Source: Cubamyces lactineus
Lineage: Eukaryota; Basidiomycota; Agaricomycetes; Polyporales; Polyporaceae
DNA: 64,000 bases
Direction of reading: 5' to 3'
Assembly: GCA_022376465.1 (NCBI GenBank)
Contig: JACDTU010000010.1
Coordinates: 310,001-374,000, forward strand
Shown piece by piece: positions 11,297 through 23,951 of this stretch; positions within the stretch are counted from its first letter, which is position 1; each line of letters begins with the position of its first letter. The notes under the pieces are model-generated. The model was not told the origin of the DNA. It saw nothing but the letters and a program-made list of their open reading frames with translations, and searched no databases. Made by a program: the position numbers and the translations under genes.

Positions 11297-14255
11297 ATGG
11301 CTGTTCCTGAACAGAACTTCTCCGGTGCTCTCGCTACATGGAAGGGTATGTAGTATCTGATACGGGTTCGTGACAGAGCTCATGATAGAGTGCAGACATC
11401 AACTTGTCCGAACTCCAAAAGACTCTAGACGCTCAAGGCATTGAGCTTGTAGAGAACCAGAAGGAGAGTGTGGTGGGGCGCAAGGCACTCGCGGACCGTA
11501 CCAAAGGCGAGTCTCCTCGTGGTCGTGTCGACTGCGCAACTTGGCTGATACGGTGTTGCAGAGTTCAAGAAGATCCCAGACGAAGAGAAGCTCACGGCGT
11601 TCAAGACGCTACTGAAGTGTATGATACAGGCATCCTCCTTAGAGGTCCCCATGCTGACCGGCGGCTTATACCGGCAGCGTACCAGACTGAGATCGACAAC
11701 CTGACGAAGCGCGCCAAGACTGCCGAGAATGCCTTCCTGAATGTCTACAAAGTGCTTGCGGAGGCACCGGACCCATACCCTCTGCTGGAAGCAGCCGTTG
11801 TGCGTGTAATTTGGCACTCGTCACGAGGATAGGCACTCAGGGAGAATTATAGGATCAAACTGTCAAGGTCGCAGAGGCCCGAGAGCTAGAGCTTGAACTT
11901 CAGCGTACTCGTGAGGAGAACGCGGACCTGCGCAAGCGGCTGAACGAAGTATCTTCCCTCGAAAGCGCGAAGAAGAAGGCGGATGCACGGGTAGAACAGC
12001 TCGAGCAGAAGGTGACTTCCTATTGTGATAGTACATTATATGGCACGTCACTGACTAAAGACGTTAGATGGAAGACTTGATTCAAGAGAAGGTCACCCAG
12101 AAAGAGAACGAGCTCAATGCGACTTACGACGAGAAGATACGGAACTATGAAGAGCGGTAGGTTACTCCCTAGCTCAAGTACGGCAAGTGGCTCATGCTGG
12201 TCCATAGCGAGCAGGACTTGCAACGACAACTCGCACTCACAAAGAACCAGCTTCGTGACCTCCGGATGTCTCATGAATCAAACCAGGCCAAACTGCTCGA
12301 TCATACGCAACGGCAAGGTAAGAATTGCTCTACGAGGTAAGTTTCGAACACATGTATTGACATTCATCGGGTAGACCACGAAGTTGTCGCCAAGCTCGCC
12401 GAACTGGACATGATGGTAGCCGACCTCGAGCATGCCAACAGCCGCGTTGCTACCGTTGAACGTCGCAATGTTCGTTGACAGAGTCATGCCTTCCCCTACT
12501 GCAGGGCTGATTCGGGTGCGAACAGGAACTCCTCCGCGCTGAGATAGAAGCAATCAAGAGCGGCCATGAAGGCGCGGAGCGGTACGCTCATAATGGCTTG
12601 CCTCTCCAGCTGAGACGTACTAATCCATGCTGCCCCAGTATCAAAGAGTACGAGAGCAAGATAGCTGATCTCGAGTCTGAGACCGATCGCCTCTCTCAAG
12701 CTTTGGAGGCGCAGAAGCGTGCGACCGAGGAGGCTCAGGCGGCCGCTGCCAGGAAAGTCGACGAACTCGGCAAGGAGGTACAGAAGAAGGTGCGATTCCG
12801 TTTGTTCCATATTGTTATGTTGGACCCATACTGAGTCCGGGCTCAGTCTGCTGAGGTTGACCAGTTGCGGTCCAAGCTGAAGCAATACTCGGACTATGAC
12901 GAGATCAAGCGTGAGCTAGAGATCATGAAGGTCAGTCAAAGCGAGTCTACGTCGCTTGCTGACGTTGACCGATGGAATGTGTAGTATGTCGAGTTTGCAG
13001 GACTGGAGGGCGATGACGCCGACGACGACGCAACACTCAACGGCGATGCGCTCGGTTTGCAGCTGCCTGATCCAAACGCGGAGAAGGCCAACGCTCAGCA
13101 AGGGAAGCCCCTCGAGGTTCTCCTTGCCACCAAGAACAAGCGTATACTCGAAGAGCTCACCAAGTTCAGGGTGTGTACGCCGTTCAACGCTGCTAACGTA
13201 CCCGCCTGACTTCATGATGTGTGGTCCAGATCTTGCATGCCGAGTTGGAGAGCGCACTCCAGTCCGTTCAATCGCAACTTGCTGCGACTGAGTCCGAACT
13301 TGAGAAGCAGCGGGCGCTGAACGAGAAATTGGAGACGGACTTGCTGCAGATGGACCAACGCAAAGGTGATGCTGGTCCAAACGGTGTCAATCCTTCACCA
13401 GGAACATCGACCCCAGTTGACGTGCTGGCTGAGTTGGGAAAGAAGACCAGCGTATGTCTCATTTTTGCGTGCTAATAGAGTGGATACTTATTAGTTTGGT
13501 ATGAACAGGATTCTCCAGCCAGGAACACCCCTATACCCTTCGCGCCTTCAGCCGATACCTCCATCCTTCCTATCGTCACTGCGCAGCGAGATCGATTCAG
13601 GCAGCGTAATGCTGAGCTCGAAGATGTACGTAACCTCAGTCTAAATTCCTCTACGGTAGGCCCTCGAACTCAAGGTTTATGTTCAGGAACTACGCAAGCA
13701 GTTCAACATCATCTCAGAACTGCGGGCGGAGGTCAAGAGCCTGCAAGCGGACAATCTCAAGCTGTACGAGAAGGTCCGCTACATGCAGAGCTACCGTGAG
13801 GACTCTGCGACGCGGCCCTCGACGCTTGACCCTCTGCCATCCAACTCAGCTGGTAGGTCTGATGACATGAGCAAGTACCGGGCGAGATAGTGCGTGATCA
13901 TTATGACGTCTCTATGTGTGCGACGTGCTGACCCCAGGATGCGCACACAGCGAAGAAGCAATGAATCCCTTCCAAGCGTTCCGCGGTAGGGTGCGTATCT
14001 CCCCAACGGTCAGTCACAGTAGTTCACTAATCAGCTGGACCGATACAGGAAGCTACCCGAGCGTACGAATCGTTGAACGTTCTGGAGCGAGGCGTGCTCG
14101 TGCTCACCCGTGCGATACTGGGCAATCGGAGAACACGGACTGCGTTCATCTTCTACGCGATATCGCTACATTTAGTAACGATCTTCACGCTGTACGAGTG
14201 CGCGACGGCGTCAGGGTCACATCTAGAACGCCAGCCGAGCCCATATGGTGGTTAG
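11297..14255 (+). CDS. COY1: CASP/Coy1 family Golgi membrane coiled-coil protein
   Basis: CASP (Coy1 in yeast) is a tail-anchored golgin that acts in retrograde transport within the Golgi. The start reads [16 protein letters not shown] and the first exons continue '[20 protein letters not shown]' and '[19 protein letters not shown]', the usual CASP N-terminus. Most of the protein is coiled coil with heptads rich in Glu, Lys and Leu. The C-terminal CASP domain is seen in '[18 protein letters not shown]', followed by one membrane span ([19 protein letters not shown]) and a short tail. About fourteen short introns interrupt the gene, leaving roughly 700 residues. In animals CASP is a splice product of the CUX1 gene. 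There is no CUT or homeodomain here, as expected for fungi. Confidence 0.93.
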
Positions 14256-14713
14256 CTCCTACGTGGATCTTATCTTGGCTCAGTTATGTTACCGGACTTT
14301 TCGTAAATACAGGTAATATATGCTTCTACGTCCCAACAATCCCCCCACTATGTCCTTACTGGATAGTAACACGCAGCTAAGCTTCGGCCGTCAGTCACTC
14401 CTAGATGGGGCTATGGGATAACATTACATCAAGGCATGAATCTCCATTACAATGTGGCACTGCTCGTTCCACGAAGTACGTTGTGCTACGATCCTAAATA
14501 ACGTGGTCCGGGCGAGCTCGATCTACAGCTCATCGTGCAGAGACCAATAGTTTAATCAGTGCGAATGCCAGTGTACATAGCCTTGACGGCGGTCAGCGTT
14601 CAACGGATCCAATAGTAATACGTCGATAGGAATGTGTTCATAATCGATCGCACGTTCGTGCAAGTCATGAGTAGCGTAAGCATGTCGTGTGCAGGTCTCG
14701 AGAGGCCAGTTGT
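14256..14713. other. Convergent intergenic stretch, nothing recognised
   Basis: These 458 bases lie between the 3' ends of CASP (+) and the DUF4436 gene (-). They presumably hold both 3' untranslated regions. I see no coding potential or repeat. Confidence 0.5.
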
Positions 14714-16496
14714 TTAGACGCTGTAGCCAGTGTTTCTCCGGCGGCCTTCTCCGGGCTGTTTCCAGTGCCAGCGAGGTATGTCCCGCTCAGGGTCTCGGAG
14801 GAGGAAGACAGCGGTCATGAAGATTGACTGGATGTCAGAGGTTCGTCAGTGTGCTGCTCCTGTGTAAAGGCAGATATTATCGACGTACGCAGAATGTGAG
14901 GATGGCCAGACAGGGTAGCAGGCCAACAAAGTCAATGACAGCACCTGCGGGGTAGGTTCATATCAGATACTGAAGTATACTACCTGGGGGGAAGAAACGC
15001 GTACCGAAGCCCTCAGGTGCGCCCGGGAGAGTGCCGCGTAGTTGGGTGAAAGCGAAGAGGGTGCCCACCGGTAGAACGAGCACCCCAGACGAGATGCCCT
15101 TCCCGAAGAAGACGTTCATGACGCACGTCGCCATGAATGTCAAGGTGACGAACCCTGCAACATCCCGCCGTCCGAGTCAGCTACCCCTTAGAGCCTCTAT
15201 TGAGGATACACTCACAAACCACGAGGACGATGAAGATGGCGTATAGCCTGACCACCGGACCGCGTGTGACCTCGATGTTCTTGATGACGGTGCCGAAGTC
15301 GTCGCGGATGTCGGTGGTGTTCTGCAGCTGCACGTTGAAGCCGCTATCCAACGTAATACGGGGTGAGCCTTGGCCCTGGTGGAGGCTACAGCATAGGACT
15401 CACACCGCTATCCCAGTGGTCTTGACAATGGCGATACTGACCGAGTCATTGGTAGCGACTTCCTCCGCGAAGAACACCAGCTGCGTGACATATCTGGGGC
15501 AACATAGCGTTCAGTGTAAACATGGCATTAGCACGCCCTGTCCTACACTACTCACTTGTCGTAGGGGTAAGACTGCAGTGTGCGGTGCGTGGGGGCGTTG
15601 GTGATAGCGACGTCGGTCCGGAAGGTCAGTGAGCTCGGCCGCCGGTCGGTGTTGTTCCTCATAGCAAGGACGTTGCCACCGTTGATCATGAAGATAGGGT
15701 CAGGCTTCACGTTGCTTGAAATAGTCGAGCCAGAAGAGTCCGAACGTAAGGTGTTCCTAGAACATCCTTCCTCAGCAAAGCAAGCGGGCGACGCTTGGAT
15801 GAGAAACCTACGCGTCGAAGTAGATGTTAACGTCGGGACAGCCAATGGGTTCGCACTCGTAGTCGATATCCCAGTCCAAGATCATCTCCTGTCCTGACGG
15901 GTCAACGTCCACCAGGTTTGCCGACAATTGCACCTGCACGGGCAAGCAAAGCAATGAACATGACAGCGACAGTGGTATAGCCCGATTACACGTACGATGG
16001 AGTCGTGAACGCTGTCTGGATCGGCGATGTTGAACGTCTTCAGGCGGAACCGCCAGCCGATCGCGATGCTGCAGCAGACGATGCCCACGAGGAGGAACGC
16101 GCAGAAAATCCCCCAGCGCTGCTTCAGGTAATGGTACGCAAGGTCGTACTGGAGGGTGAGCTTGATCCATGTAGGGGAGGCCTTCCACCCGACCGGCTCG
16201 GGCTCGTCCACGATCGCTGTCGTCTCAGCCTTGAGGTCGCGCTTCTCATCGGACTCCCCTGGCGAGCGGAGCCCGGTGTATGGTAGCGGAGAGGCGACCA
16301 TTTCCGATAACGAGTCTTGGAAACGATTCGGCGAGAGGTTGTGTTGTTCAACAGTGACGCTGCTGTTCGAGAGGGCGCGGTTATGCGTAGGAGATAACGC
16401 CGGACGAGCACTGGTCTCCCCTATACCGCGAGGCGTTGTAAGAACATTGGCTATACGGGGAAGCACCGGGAGCGCACCTGAAGGTTGCGAGGCCAT
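14714..16496 (-). CDS. DUF4436-family multi-pass membrane protein
   Basis: The N-terminal 110 residues are Ser/Pro-rich and probably cytosolic. A first membrane span follows (WGIFCAFLLVGIVCCSIAIG). A large non-membrane region follows, with pieces such as 'ANLVDVDPSGQEMILDWDID' and 'YDFDAYPYD'-like strands. At least three spans close the protein: 'LYAIFIVLV' plus 'FVTLTFMATCVMNVFFGKG', 'SGVLVLPVGTLFAFTQLRGT', and 'AVIDFVGLLPCLAILTFC' leading to 'MTAVFLLRDPERDIPRW'. This order is that of the fungal DUF4436 family, whose biochemical role is unknown to me. Six or more short introns are present. The ATG at 16496 (MASQPSGALPVLP) is preferred over one 57 bases upstream because the extra residues do not look family-like. 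Both remain possible. Confidence 0.85.
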
Positions 16497-17471
16497 AGCG
16501 ATGCGCTTACTAGTCGGGAACCTACAAAAGGATGAGACGTGGGCGATGACCAATTACACAGAGACGTCGCTCTGGCATAATATACGGCCCTAGTCCTGAA
16601 GGACCGCGACGGAGTGATTGAGTTCGGGCATATCAGGCGTCATGAATGTCGCGAGGTGGTCCACTAGTACACACCTGCAGCGCAACAGTGACATCGCCTA
16701 CCCATCAGCGGCTGCGACGATCTCACGGTGCGGGATGACGGCACCGCCCATCGTACGCCGGTGGGCCTTCCCGTCGACCAGGAGGGCATTGATATGGGTA
16801 GACCGCAATGGGAAGTTCCGAGGGGTGCACGAGGTGTTGAACCACATCGCCTACCAAATGCGGCCACGCAGTGCCATGAACCCGTACTGCACGGATTGCC
16901 GCCGTGGCAGCATCAGGACAATCGGGAGCGTCGCAGGTCAGGTGTGGCTCCCGGCAGATGATTATCAGGCGTGAGGAGGCAGAGGCGCAGCTCGCAGTGC
17001 CATATCCTTGCAAATTCGTCGGAGCATGCTGCTTCTTGAGGCAGCTTGAGGCCTGCTCGAAGACACGATCGATTGTGGGCGTACGTGCGAACGGTCTAGG
17101 TCGACACATTTCCTCCTGCACAGGGGGTAGAGCATGATCAGAGCGGCGATTTCTCGTATACACTAGACATCGCAAAGCACTGCAGGCGCGTCGCTCAAAG
17201 TCTGTCAATAGCACAGCGGGTACCTTGAGGTGATGGCTCGTGTACAGCACAGCATTAGCAGACAATACCAGCGGGAAGTGCACAGGTTCCACAGGTAGAT
17301 AGCATAATCGCGAAAGCGCTCAGTTGCGTGATTGCACGTCTGACTGCCTGTATCATGTACTGCTGCGGGGCAGAATGAGCTACCGATTTCATAACATCGA
17401 TTGTAATGTGCAGATGAGTCCGTGGGCCGTACGCCCTGTGTCATGTTCCATACCAAAGCCGGTAGCGCGTT
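16497..17471. other. Intergenic; possible remnant of an unidentified coding sequence around 16.6-17.0 kb
   Basis: This is about 975 bases between the start of the DUF4436 gene and the 3' end of TFB1. On the minus strand, 16.65-16.85 kb carries a protein-like stretch (HINALLVDGKAHRRTMGG, then AVIPHREIVAAADGWAMSLL) with no credible start, stop or splice frame around it. I do not recognise it. The rest shows nothing beyond random short frames. Confidence 0.35.
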
Positions 17472-19905
17472 TCATCGAGGGCCTTTGGCGTTCTTTGTCC
17501 GCCAGTATTCCAGAGCCTTGTCGACGGCATCCAGAACGGGTTTCATAGCCTAAACATAGTTCAGTCAATCCCTCGGAGGCGTACCCTAGCGCCAATGTGG
17601 CGCAGAGCAAAGACAAAGTGACTACGCACCACTTTGACCCGCGCGGGGTCGGCGCCCTCCTGATGCGCTGCGCGGACGAGTGCCTCGACTTTCTCGTGCG
17701 TCTTGCCTAGGTACCCGACCATCTTCGCGGCTTTCGCGGCCTTCTGGGCGGGTGTTGCTGCGGCAAGCGTCTGAGACTCGGTCGGGGGCGGGTATATCGC
17801 GAGCCAGAACTGTCTGAGGAACTCGTTCGCAGCTGTTTGACATGTCGTCATCTGCCGGAAGAGGCCCTCTGGGATGTCGTCTACGCAACGAGGATGGCGT
17901 GAAGCTCTGCTTTCGAAAAGAGAGTCAAGGAGACTCACGCTTCCGCGACTTCACGTCTAGCCTTGTCGCAACATTCTGCGTCATACCGACCAGCGCCCCA
18001 TCTCCAGCTTTCTTGTCAATTTTGAGCTATTGCCAAACATCATCATGATGGTCCGACTGTAGATACTGCTTCGGCTGCACCCACCTGGGAGAGGTTAGTA
18101 GACCAGCCCTGAGTACTTGTTCTAGCCTGCCGTATTGCTTCCCGAAAGTCAACCTTCTGGATCATACGCCTGTCAGTATCAAGATGGAGACGCATATGAT
18201 TATCACGTACCGGACCTGCATTCCTGCCATCGTCCGTGCTCGCCGCTCTGCCGTCAAAATAGCGTTGTCTGTCTTGCATGTCCAACAGGATACCTGCAGA
18301 TGTTTGGTTGTCGTGCAGGTCCTCCAAGTCTAGTTGTGCGAGACGCTATGAACCGGCAGCTCAGCATCTGCATTGGAGACCTTGGAGAACGTCCCTCACC
18401 TCATCGCCGTTATCTGTTCGTCTGCGCTTTGCCGCTGGGCCACCTCTTGGATTTCTATGAGCATATATGGACTAATGCGCAAGGTCAACATACTCACAGT
18501 GCGGTATCCAGCAATCGTGTGGAATGCTCATTGAATTTGCGAATCAGTGGTAGCACGGCTCTTTGTTTCCCGGCTTGCATGGTGATGTCCTTCTCATTAC
18601 CCGTCTAAGGTGCATGGAGTGAGACATGTGTATAGCGAGGAAGACGGTGATTTCACAAACCTCTTCATGGTCTACAGAAGTGGCGCCGAGATCTATGAAG
18701 GTATCGACCCTTTCCTCTCGTAATCGCCTAGGTTCGAGGTCTACATACAGGCTATATTGTAGCGCTGTGACGCACGTTCCTACCGTAGGCACTCACCATC
18801 ATCTTCTTTCTCAAGGTAATTGTCAAAGATGGGATCGTCCTTTACAACGTGTTGGGCAGCGGAGGAACGAATCGACGCGCGGTGAGAGTTGAACAACTTC
18901 GACTGGAAGTACCGACTCCAGAATTCTGCCTCCGACAACTGCGCTCCTGTCAACCGAAGCATGATTTGCGAGACTAATGACGAACTTTACCTTGCTCGGC
19001 ACGTTGTCATTGTATGCCTTGGCCACGATGGGGAACTCTTCAAAGATGTCATGGACAAGTTGTGGGGTGATGACAATCTTGACCTCGCCGTCTACCGATT
19101 GGGGACGAGGGTCAACGAGTTGGCCGGGTTTACCGCGCTTCTGGCTCTCAGCGGCAGCCTGAGCTAATAGCAAATGCTTGCACAATGTGTCAGAAGAGGA
19201 CATCCGACCGCGAAAGACTGCGTATTCACTTCTCGTCCTTCCCAGAATTCGTTCTCAGAGATATGGCCACCCATGACCAACTCCCGGTGCAGCTGAGCGA
19301 GCTCAGGGTTACTCAACAGGACCTTCTTCCGTAACCTGAAGTCATGGACAGGATCGTTCACTGGCGTCCCTGGGCCACGAGAATCGCTTGCTACGGACGC
19401 CGCTCGCGAGGTGGGGGCACGAGATAGCTGAGGGGTAGGTCGAGCCGGGGTGCCAATATGAGGAGGTCTTGGTGTAACAGGTGTGGAAGGAGCAGGGGTT
19501 GCAGCTGCGACCGTGGATCCCGGAGGCTGCTGAGGGGCAGCAGCGCGGTTCCGCGCGATGATGTTCGTGAGCTCTGCTTCAAACTTCTCGCGTTCCGCTA
19601 GCGCGACGGCTTGCGGGGAGGTGAAAGTGAAGTTGTGGCCTGTTTCATCGCTGACCATGCCAACCTTGAGCCTTACTTGGGCAGCTCCTACTTTGCTGCG
19701 AGAGAGGGCTTCGCGTTCGTGCCGCCGAGGTCAGCGTCGCGTCGCGAGACGTGTTCCTCCACTTACACGCAGCCTCGCTATGAGCGACCTTTACAGAGGG
19801 CGCTTTCTCTCCAGCTTTCGTCCATTGAAGATGGGTGTCTGTGAGTTCGAGGAGACCAGGGAGCTTTTTGTAGGACGCCTGAGCGGAGCAGACGATGGAA
19901 GGCAT
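17472..19905 (-). CDS. TFB1: TFIIH core subunit Tfb1 (p62)
   Basis: Tfb1/p62 is the TFIIH core subunit that carries a PH domain for docking on TFIIE and repair factors, and two BSD domains. The first exon encodes the PH-like start MPSIVCSAQASYKKLPGLLE, then 'LTDTHLQWTKAGEKAPSVKV'. The next exon continues 'DETGHNFTFTSPQAVALAER'. BSD1 is seen as 'NPELAQLHRELVMGGHISEN' plus EFWEGRE, and BSD2 as 'LSEAEFWSRYFQSKLFNSHR'. The C-terminus is 'AMKPVLDAVDKALEYW' followed by RTKNAKGPR and stop. The linker between the PH domain and BSD1 is Pro/Thr-rich. About ten short introns leave roughly 620 residues, normal for the family. An in-frame ATG five codons upstream (19920) is an alternative start. Confidence 0.93.
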
Positions 19906-20708
19906 GGCACAGGCGTCCATCTCCCATCCACGGCTAAATGGTTAGGTAAGCCACTCGGCGCTTACCAGACGCTCGCACGTTCAGTAAGCGCCGGATCTTG
20001 TCACCTGGATCCATCTGCCAGGCTCCACTGGCAGAGTCGGAGGCAGTCCGTCTTGCTTCGAAGAGTCGGGGGCTACATATACTACTTGTCAACCATGATC
20101 ATAACCGACTGAACAGCCTTACCGATGTGAGAGAACGAAGTATTCAGCACGCTCTGCAAGCCGCCCTGTTCCCCTAGTAGCCGTGGCCTTGATCACCAGG
20201 TTGGTTCGTGGACGATGCTTGCAATTGAATGAATGGCGGCTCTTAACGCTTAAGTTGCACACGAGCGATCAGAGCTCCGAGTCAAGAATCTCATCAAGAA
20301 AACCAACAGTGTTGCTCCGCGCATGCGCCTTGACATCATGTCCGAGAGCGTAGTTACCCATCAGCCGTACGATCTTGTTCGAATATATGTTATTTCTCAA
20401 GCCATGGAGAAAGCCACGTTCAACACACTTCAATGCATCTTAAGCTGCGAACTCGTAGTTATCGTCTTGATTTTGACCACCACAAAGAGTCAAATCGCCA
20501 GGGTCCTATTCCCGATTGTCTCTACGCACATTGCTGTAGATACCGCTGACCCCGGATGTACGGGTCGATGTTTCGCTCTGAGCGTGGCTCCACGCCCGCA
20601 TAATTCTGTACAGAATCTCCCCATTTCGCTTCACGATCAATCCATCAGCTTGTCATGTTGCCAGATCCAAACGAGTTTCCTAGTTCACGCCGGGCAGGCG
20701 CGATGCCC
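19906..20708. other. Intergenic between TFB1 and the P450 gene
   Basis: These 803 bases hold the TFB1 promoter and the P450 3' end. The longest open frame (from 20323, + strand) has no recognisable motif and overlaps the end of the P450 gene, so I treat it as chance. Confidence 0.5.
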
Positions 20709-23434
20709 CTACTCATTCTGGGCCTCGGTCATCTTCACCCAGAGGCCACCCTACAGTTATCCGGCCCGTCCGCTGTCAGTTCAGTTCTATTTCGCGAAAC
20801 GACAATGCTACATACCTTCGCATACATAGTGAGGTGAGTCCCAATCCACACCCTATCCGAGCCGTCCGAACCAGGCGAATCCGCGTAGCCGGGAGGCGGG
20901 ACCGACTCGGGCGCAACCTCCGGGACAAAAGTGATCGCGGAGAACTGCTGGAGCAGGCGGACGAGCATGAACGACGCTTCGTTGTACGCGAACTGTTGTC
21001 CCCGGATGGCGTCAGATTGTCTGCATCGCAGCACGAGTGTGGGCAGGGATAGGAGCTCACCTGTTGGCCGAGGCAAATGCGCGGCCCGGCGTTGAAGGGG
21101 AGGAAGATGAACGGGTTGGGGGTAAGGTACTTCTGTACCCGCTCGTCGAGGAAGCGGTCCGGGTCGAATTTCAGAGCTATACCGGTCGCGGATCAGCACG
21201 GACATTTGAACCGATTGAGCTCCGTGAAGTGTATCACTGACCGTCTGGGCCCCACAAATCCTTGCGACGATGCATCATGAACACGGAATAGATGACCCTG
21301 TGCCACATCAGTCGTGTGCAGTAGCATTGGGAGGATCGCTCATGCCTACCTCATTCCGTTCGGCAAGAAGATAGGTTCCTCTCCGGGTGTCTTGGGCTGC
21401 AGCACAGTGTCTTTAACGGCGCAACTTCGTAGCAGAACCGTGAGTCTATGAATAGTTGTACAGGAGTGAACAACGGGTACTGCCTACCGAATATTGACAG
21501 GGCTAGAAGGTACCAGGGAGCGTTAGAGGGTCGGCAGACACGCAGGAAAAATCAGCCGAGCTTGGACTTACACCGGGGGATACAAGCGCAGGGTCTCATT
21601 GATTACCGCTCTTAGATACTTCATGTTGCGGATGTCGTCATATGTAGGCCGACGAGTGGGCCCGACAACGCTAAGGATCTCCTCGCGGAGGCGCTGCAGG
21701 ACGTCGGGATGTTCAGCAAGCCGATAGACAGCGAACGTCAACGTGCACGCAGTGGTGTCGCGCCCCGCAAGCAAAATGTTGAGCGTCTCGTCGTGGATGA
21801 TGTTGTAGTCTGGTAGTACATCGTCTTAGTCGCCAAATGGTGAGCACCGTTTTATGATGAGAACATACCATCCGTCACTTTGAGCAGCTGGCTTAGGAGG
21901 GTGTCATCTTCAGAGACCTTCGTATCACTGTCCGGGCCCTTCTCCGCCTTCTTGCGCAAGGCGTCGACCAGGATAGGGTTGATGAACTTGTCGATCGTCG
22001 CCTTTTTCGCCTGGACCCTGTCTTGCCAGAACTCCTTCAGACCCCAAGCCTGCTGGAACCGACCACGCTTCGAGGAGGCGATCTGGGCCTCCAAGAAAGT
22101 GGATGCGAACTCATCCGCATCAGGCTTGATAGTCTGCCTGCGGGCGATCTCAGAGGTCGGCGGGTAGGGCAAGCCAGTAGCCAGCGAGCGGACATCCTTT
22201 CCGAATAGAAATTCGGTCGCGGAGTCGAGCGTGAAGCGTGAGACGAGGTCCTATGAACGTCAGACGATACCGTTTGTTAGCCGGCTGTGTAGTACGAGAG
22301 TGGGCGGTCTATGACATACCTGCCAGTCAACGGCATATCCTTCCCGCAGCCGAGACTTCATCTGTTGCAGGGCGTCGAGAGCGTGCCTGTATAGACCCCC
22401 TTGATAAGCAACACGTACGGAGTCAGGATCGACGACTAATAAAATCCCTGACCTGTCGAAGATATCAAAGTGACTGATTCTGTCCTTGCTGAAGAAGGGA
22501 CGAGCCATAGAGCGGTGGAACCTGCGAGGGACAAGGAGTTCACATCATTGGGCTGTTCCCCTGTATGATCCCTGAGTACTTACTTCCACAAGTCGCCTTT
22601 TTGGCAACGAAAGGTTCAGCAAACGTGCAAAGTACACGGTCGGAACTCAAGCAGGGACATACCATCAGCATTGAACACTCCGACCCCTAACAGACTCTTC
22701 ATCTGACTGCGGAAGCCATCACCTACAAATTCGTTAGTCCAAATGGCTGCACATCGCACAGACATAGACAGATGCGCGCGCACCCTTCTCGAAGCTATTG
22801 AAGTCTGTAGCAAGGACGGCCTGCAACGAACGTAAGCGGTCCCTTCGCTGTATCCTGAATGGGAACGAGGAACAAACCTTGATATATTCCGGCTCAGTTG
22901 TGAAGAACTAGAACGACGAGGATCGTTGAGCTCAAAGGCAAGTGGCGAGCATAGGTGGTAGACCAATCACCCGTTTCACGAAGAGAATCTCCAATAAGAG
23001 TGTGTTGCCATACTTCTCGCAAAGCCTGAAGAGGAAGTCTCCTAGAAAGTGCATCAAGCGGGTCAGTATTGAGAATAGGCGATTTCATGATGCGAATACT
23101 AACGCGGGAAGTGGTGTTCAGCCTCGCCTGCAGACGCCATGTCGCTCTTTCGAGCAATCCGGGGCAGGGTCGCGCCATGTGCGGCAGCCGCTCGACGCCA
23201 ACGGAACTCCTCCAAGGTGAGATATCCGAAGAAGAAAGCAGGGAAAGAAACTATGGACAGAATCAATGCCGCCCAAGTCGGGAACGGCTGACCGAAGAAG
23301 CGAGCGATGAAATTAGTGATGAACAGAGTGAATGTCGGGGGAATGGCGATGTAGTGCAGGTGCTGGAGCAAGAAGCGCGGTCCAGGCGGTAGCGTGGGCA
23401 TGCTGGACGCGTCGGAGGACTTGACGATGTCCAT
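20709..23434 (-). CDS. Cytochrome P450, CYP63-like
   Basis: This is a membrane-bound haem monooxygenase of the type white-rot fungi use on alkanes, fatty acids and xenobiotics; the actual substrate is unknown. The start reads [19 protein letters not shown], followed by a hydrophobic anchor region ([19 protein letters not shown]). P450 motifs in order are the I-helix AGRDTTACT, the ExxR motif in '[11 protein letters not shown]', the PERF-like '[15 protein letters not shown]', and the haem loop [20 protein letters not shown], with Cys as ligand. The end is spliced to give [15 protein letters not shown] and stop. The haem-loop and C-terminal sequences are strongly CYP63-like. About a dozen introns leave roughly 600 residues. 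The second Met (MPTLPPGP) is an alternative start. It is divergent from the phosphatase gene. Confidence 0.92.
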
Positions 23435-23951
23435 GGCGCCCGACCTACTGTTAGCTATATAGCGCAACTGTCCTCTTCGTCTTCGCCGGTGAGGTGCCCG
23501 AGTAACCGTAAAGATAGCCAGGGGCGTTTGCCGCCGTTTGCTCTTTAGGGGAACACTGCGGAGGGGCTCGTTCTGCTGGGGCAGGCGCTTGCCCGGATGC
23601 TGTTTGCCGCTCCGCGATCTGTGTCATTTATCTTTGCGTAAGTCGGTGGGGGACCATGCATTTGACCTGAGATACAGCGTGTGTCTTCTGCTTTCTTGAT
23701 GGCACGCAGAACAGCGCTCGATGTCGTTCAATGTCTAGTAGCCGTCCCAGTTGCTGTCCGCGCCCAACCGACAATTGCTGCCGCCGTCAGTGGATGTCGG
23801 AAATGCCACGCACGTGGCAAAGCAATCAAAGCTCGGAGGCTGTGTTCGGATATATAGATCGGTAGAACGACGAGCATCGACTCATTCCACTCCTCATCGA
23901 CTCAGAGCAGCCCATAGGGCCTCATAGAAAGTCGAGCACATATCCGGAGAC
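23435..23951. promoter_or_regulatory. Divergent promoter region between the P450 and the PHOSPHO-type phosphatase
   Basis: These 517 bases separate two opposite start codons. A TATA-like ATATATAG lies at 23851-23858, about 95 bases before the phosphatase ATG. On the P450 side a GCTATATAGC stands at about 23453, very close to its start codon. A GTGGGG motif of CreA type occurs near 23646, which alone is weak evidence for carbon control. Confidence 0.4.
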
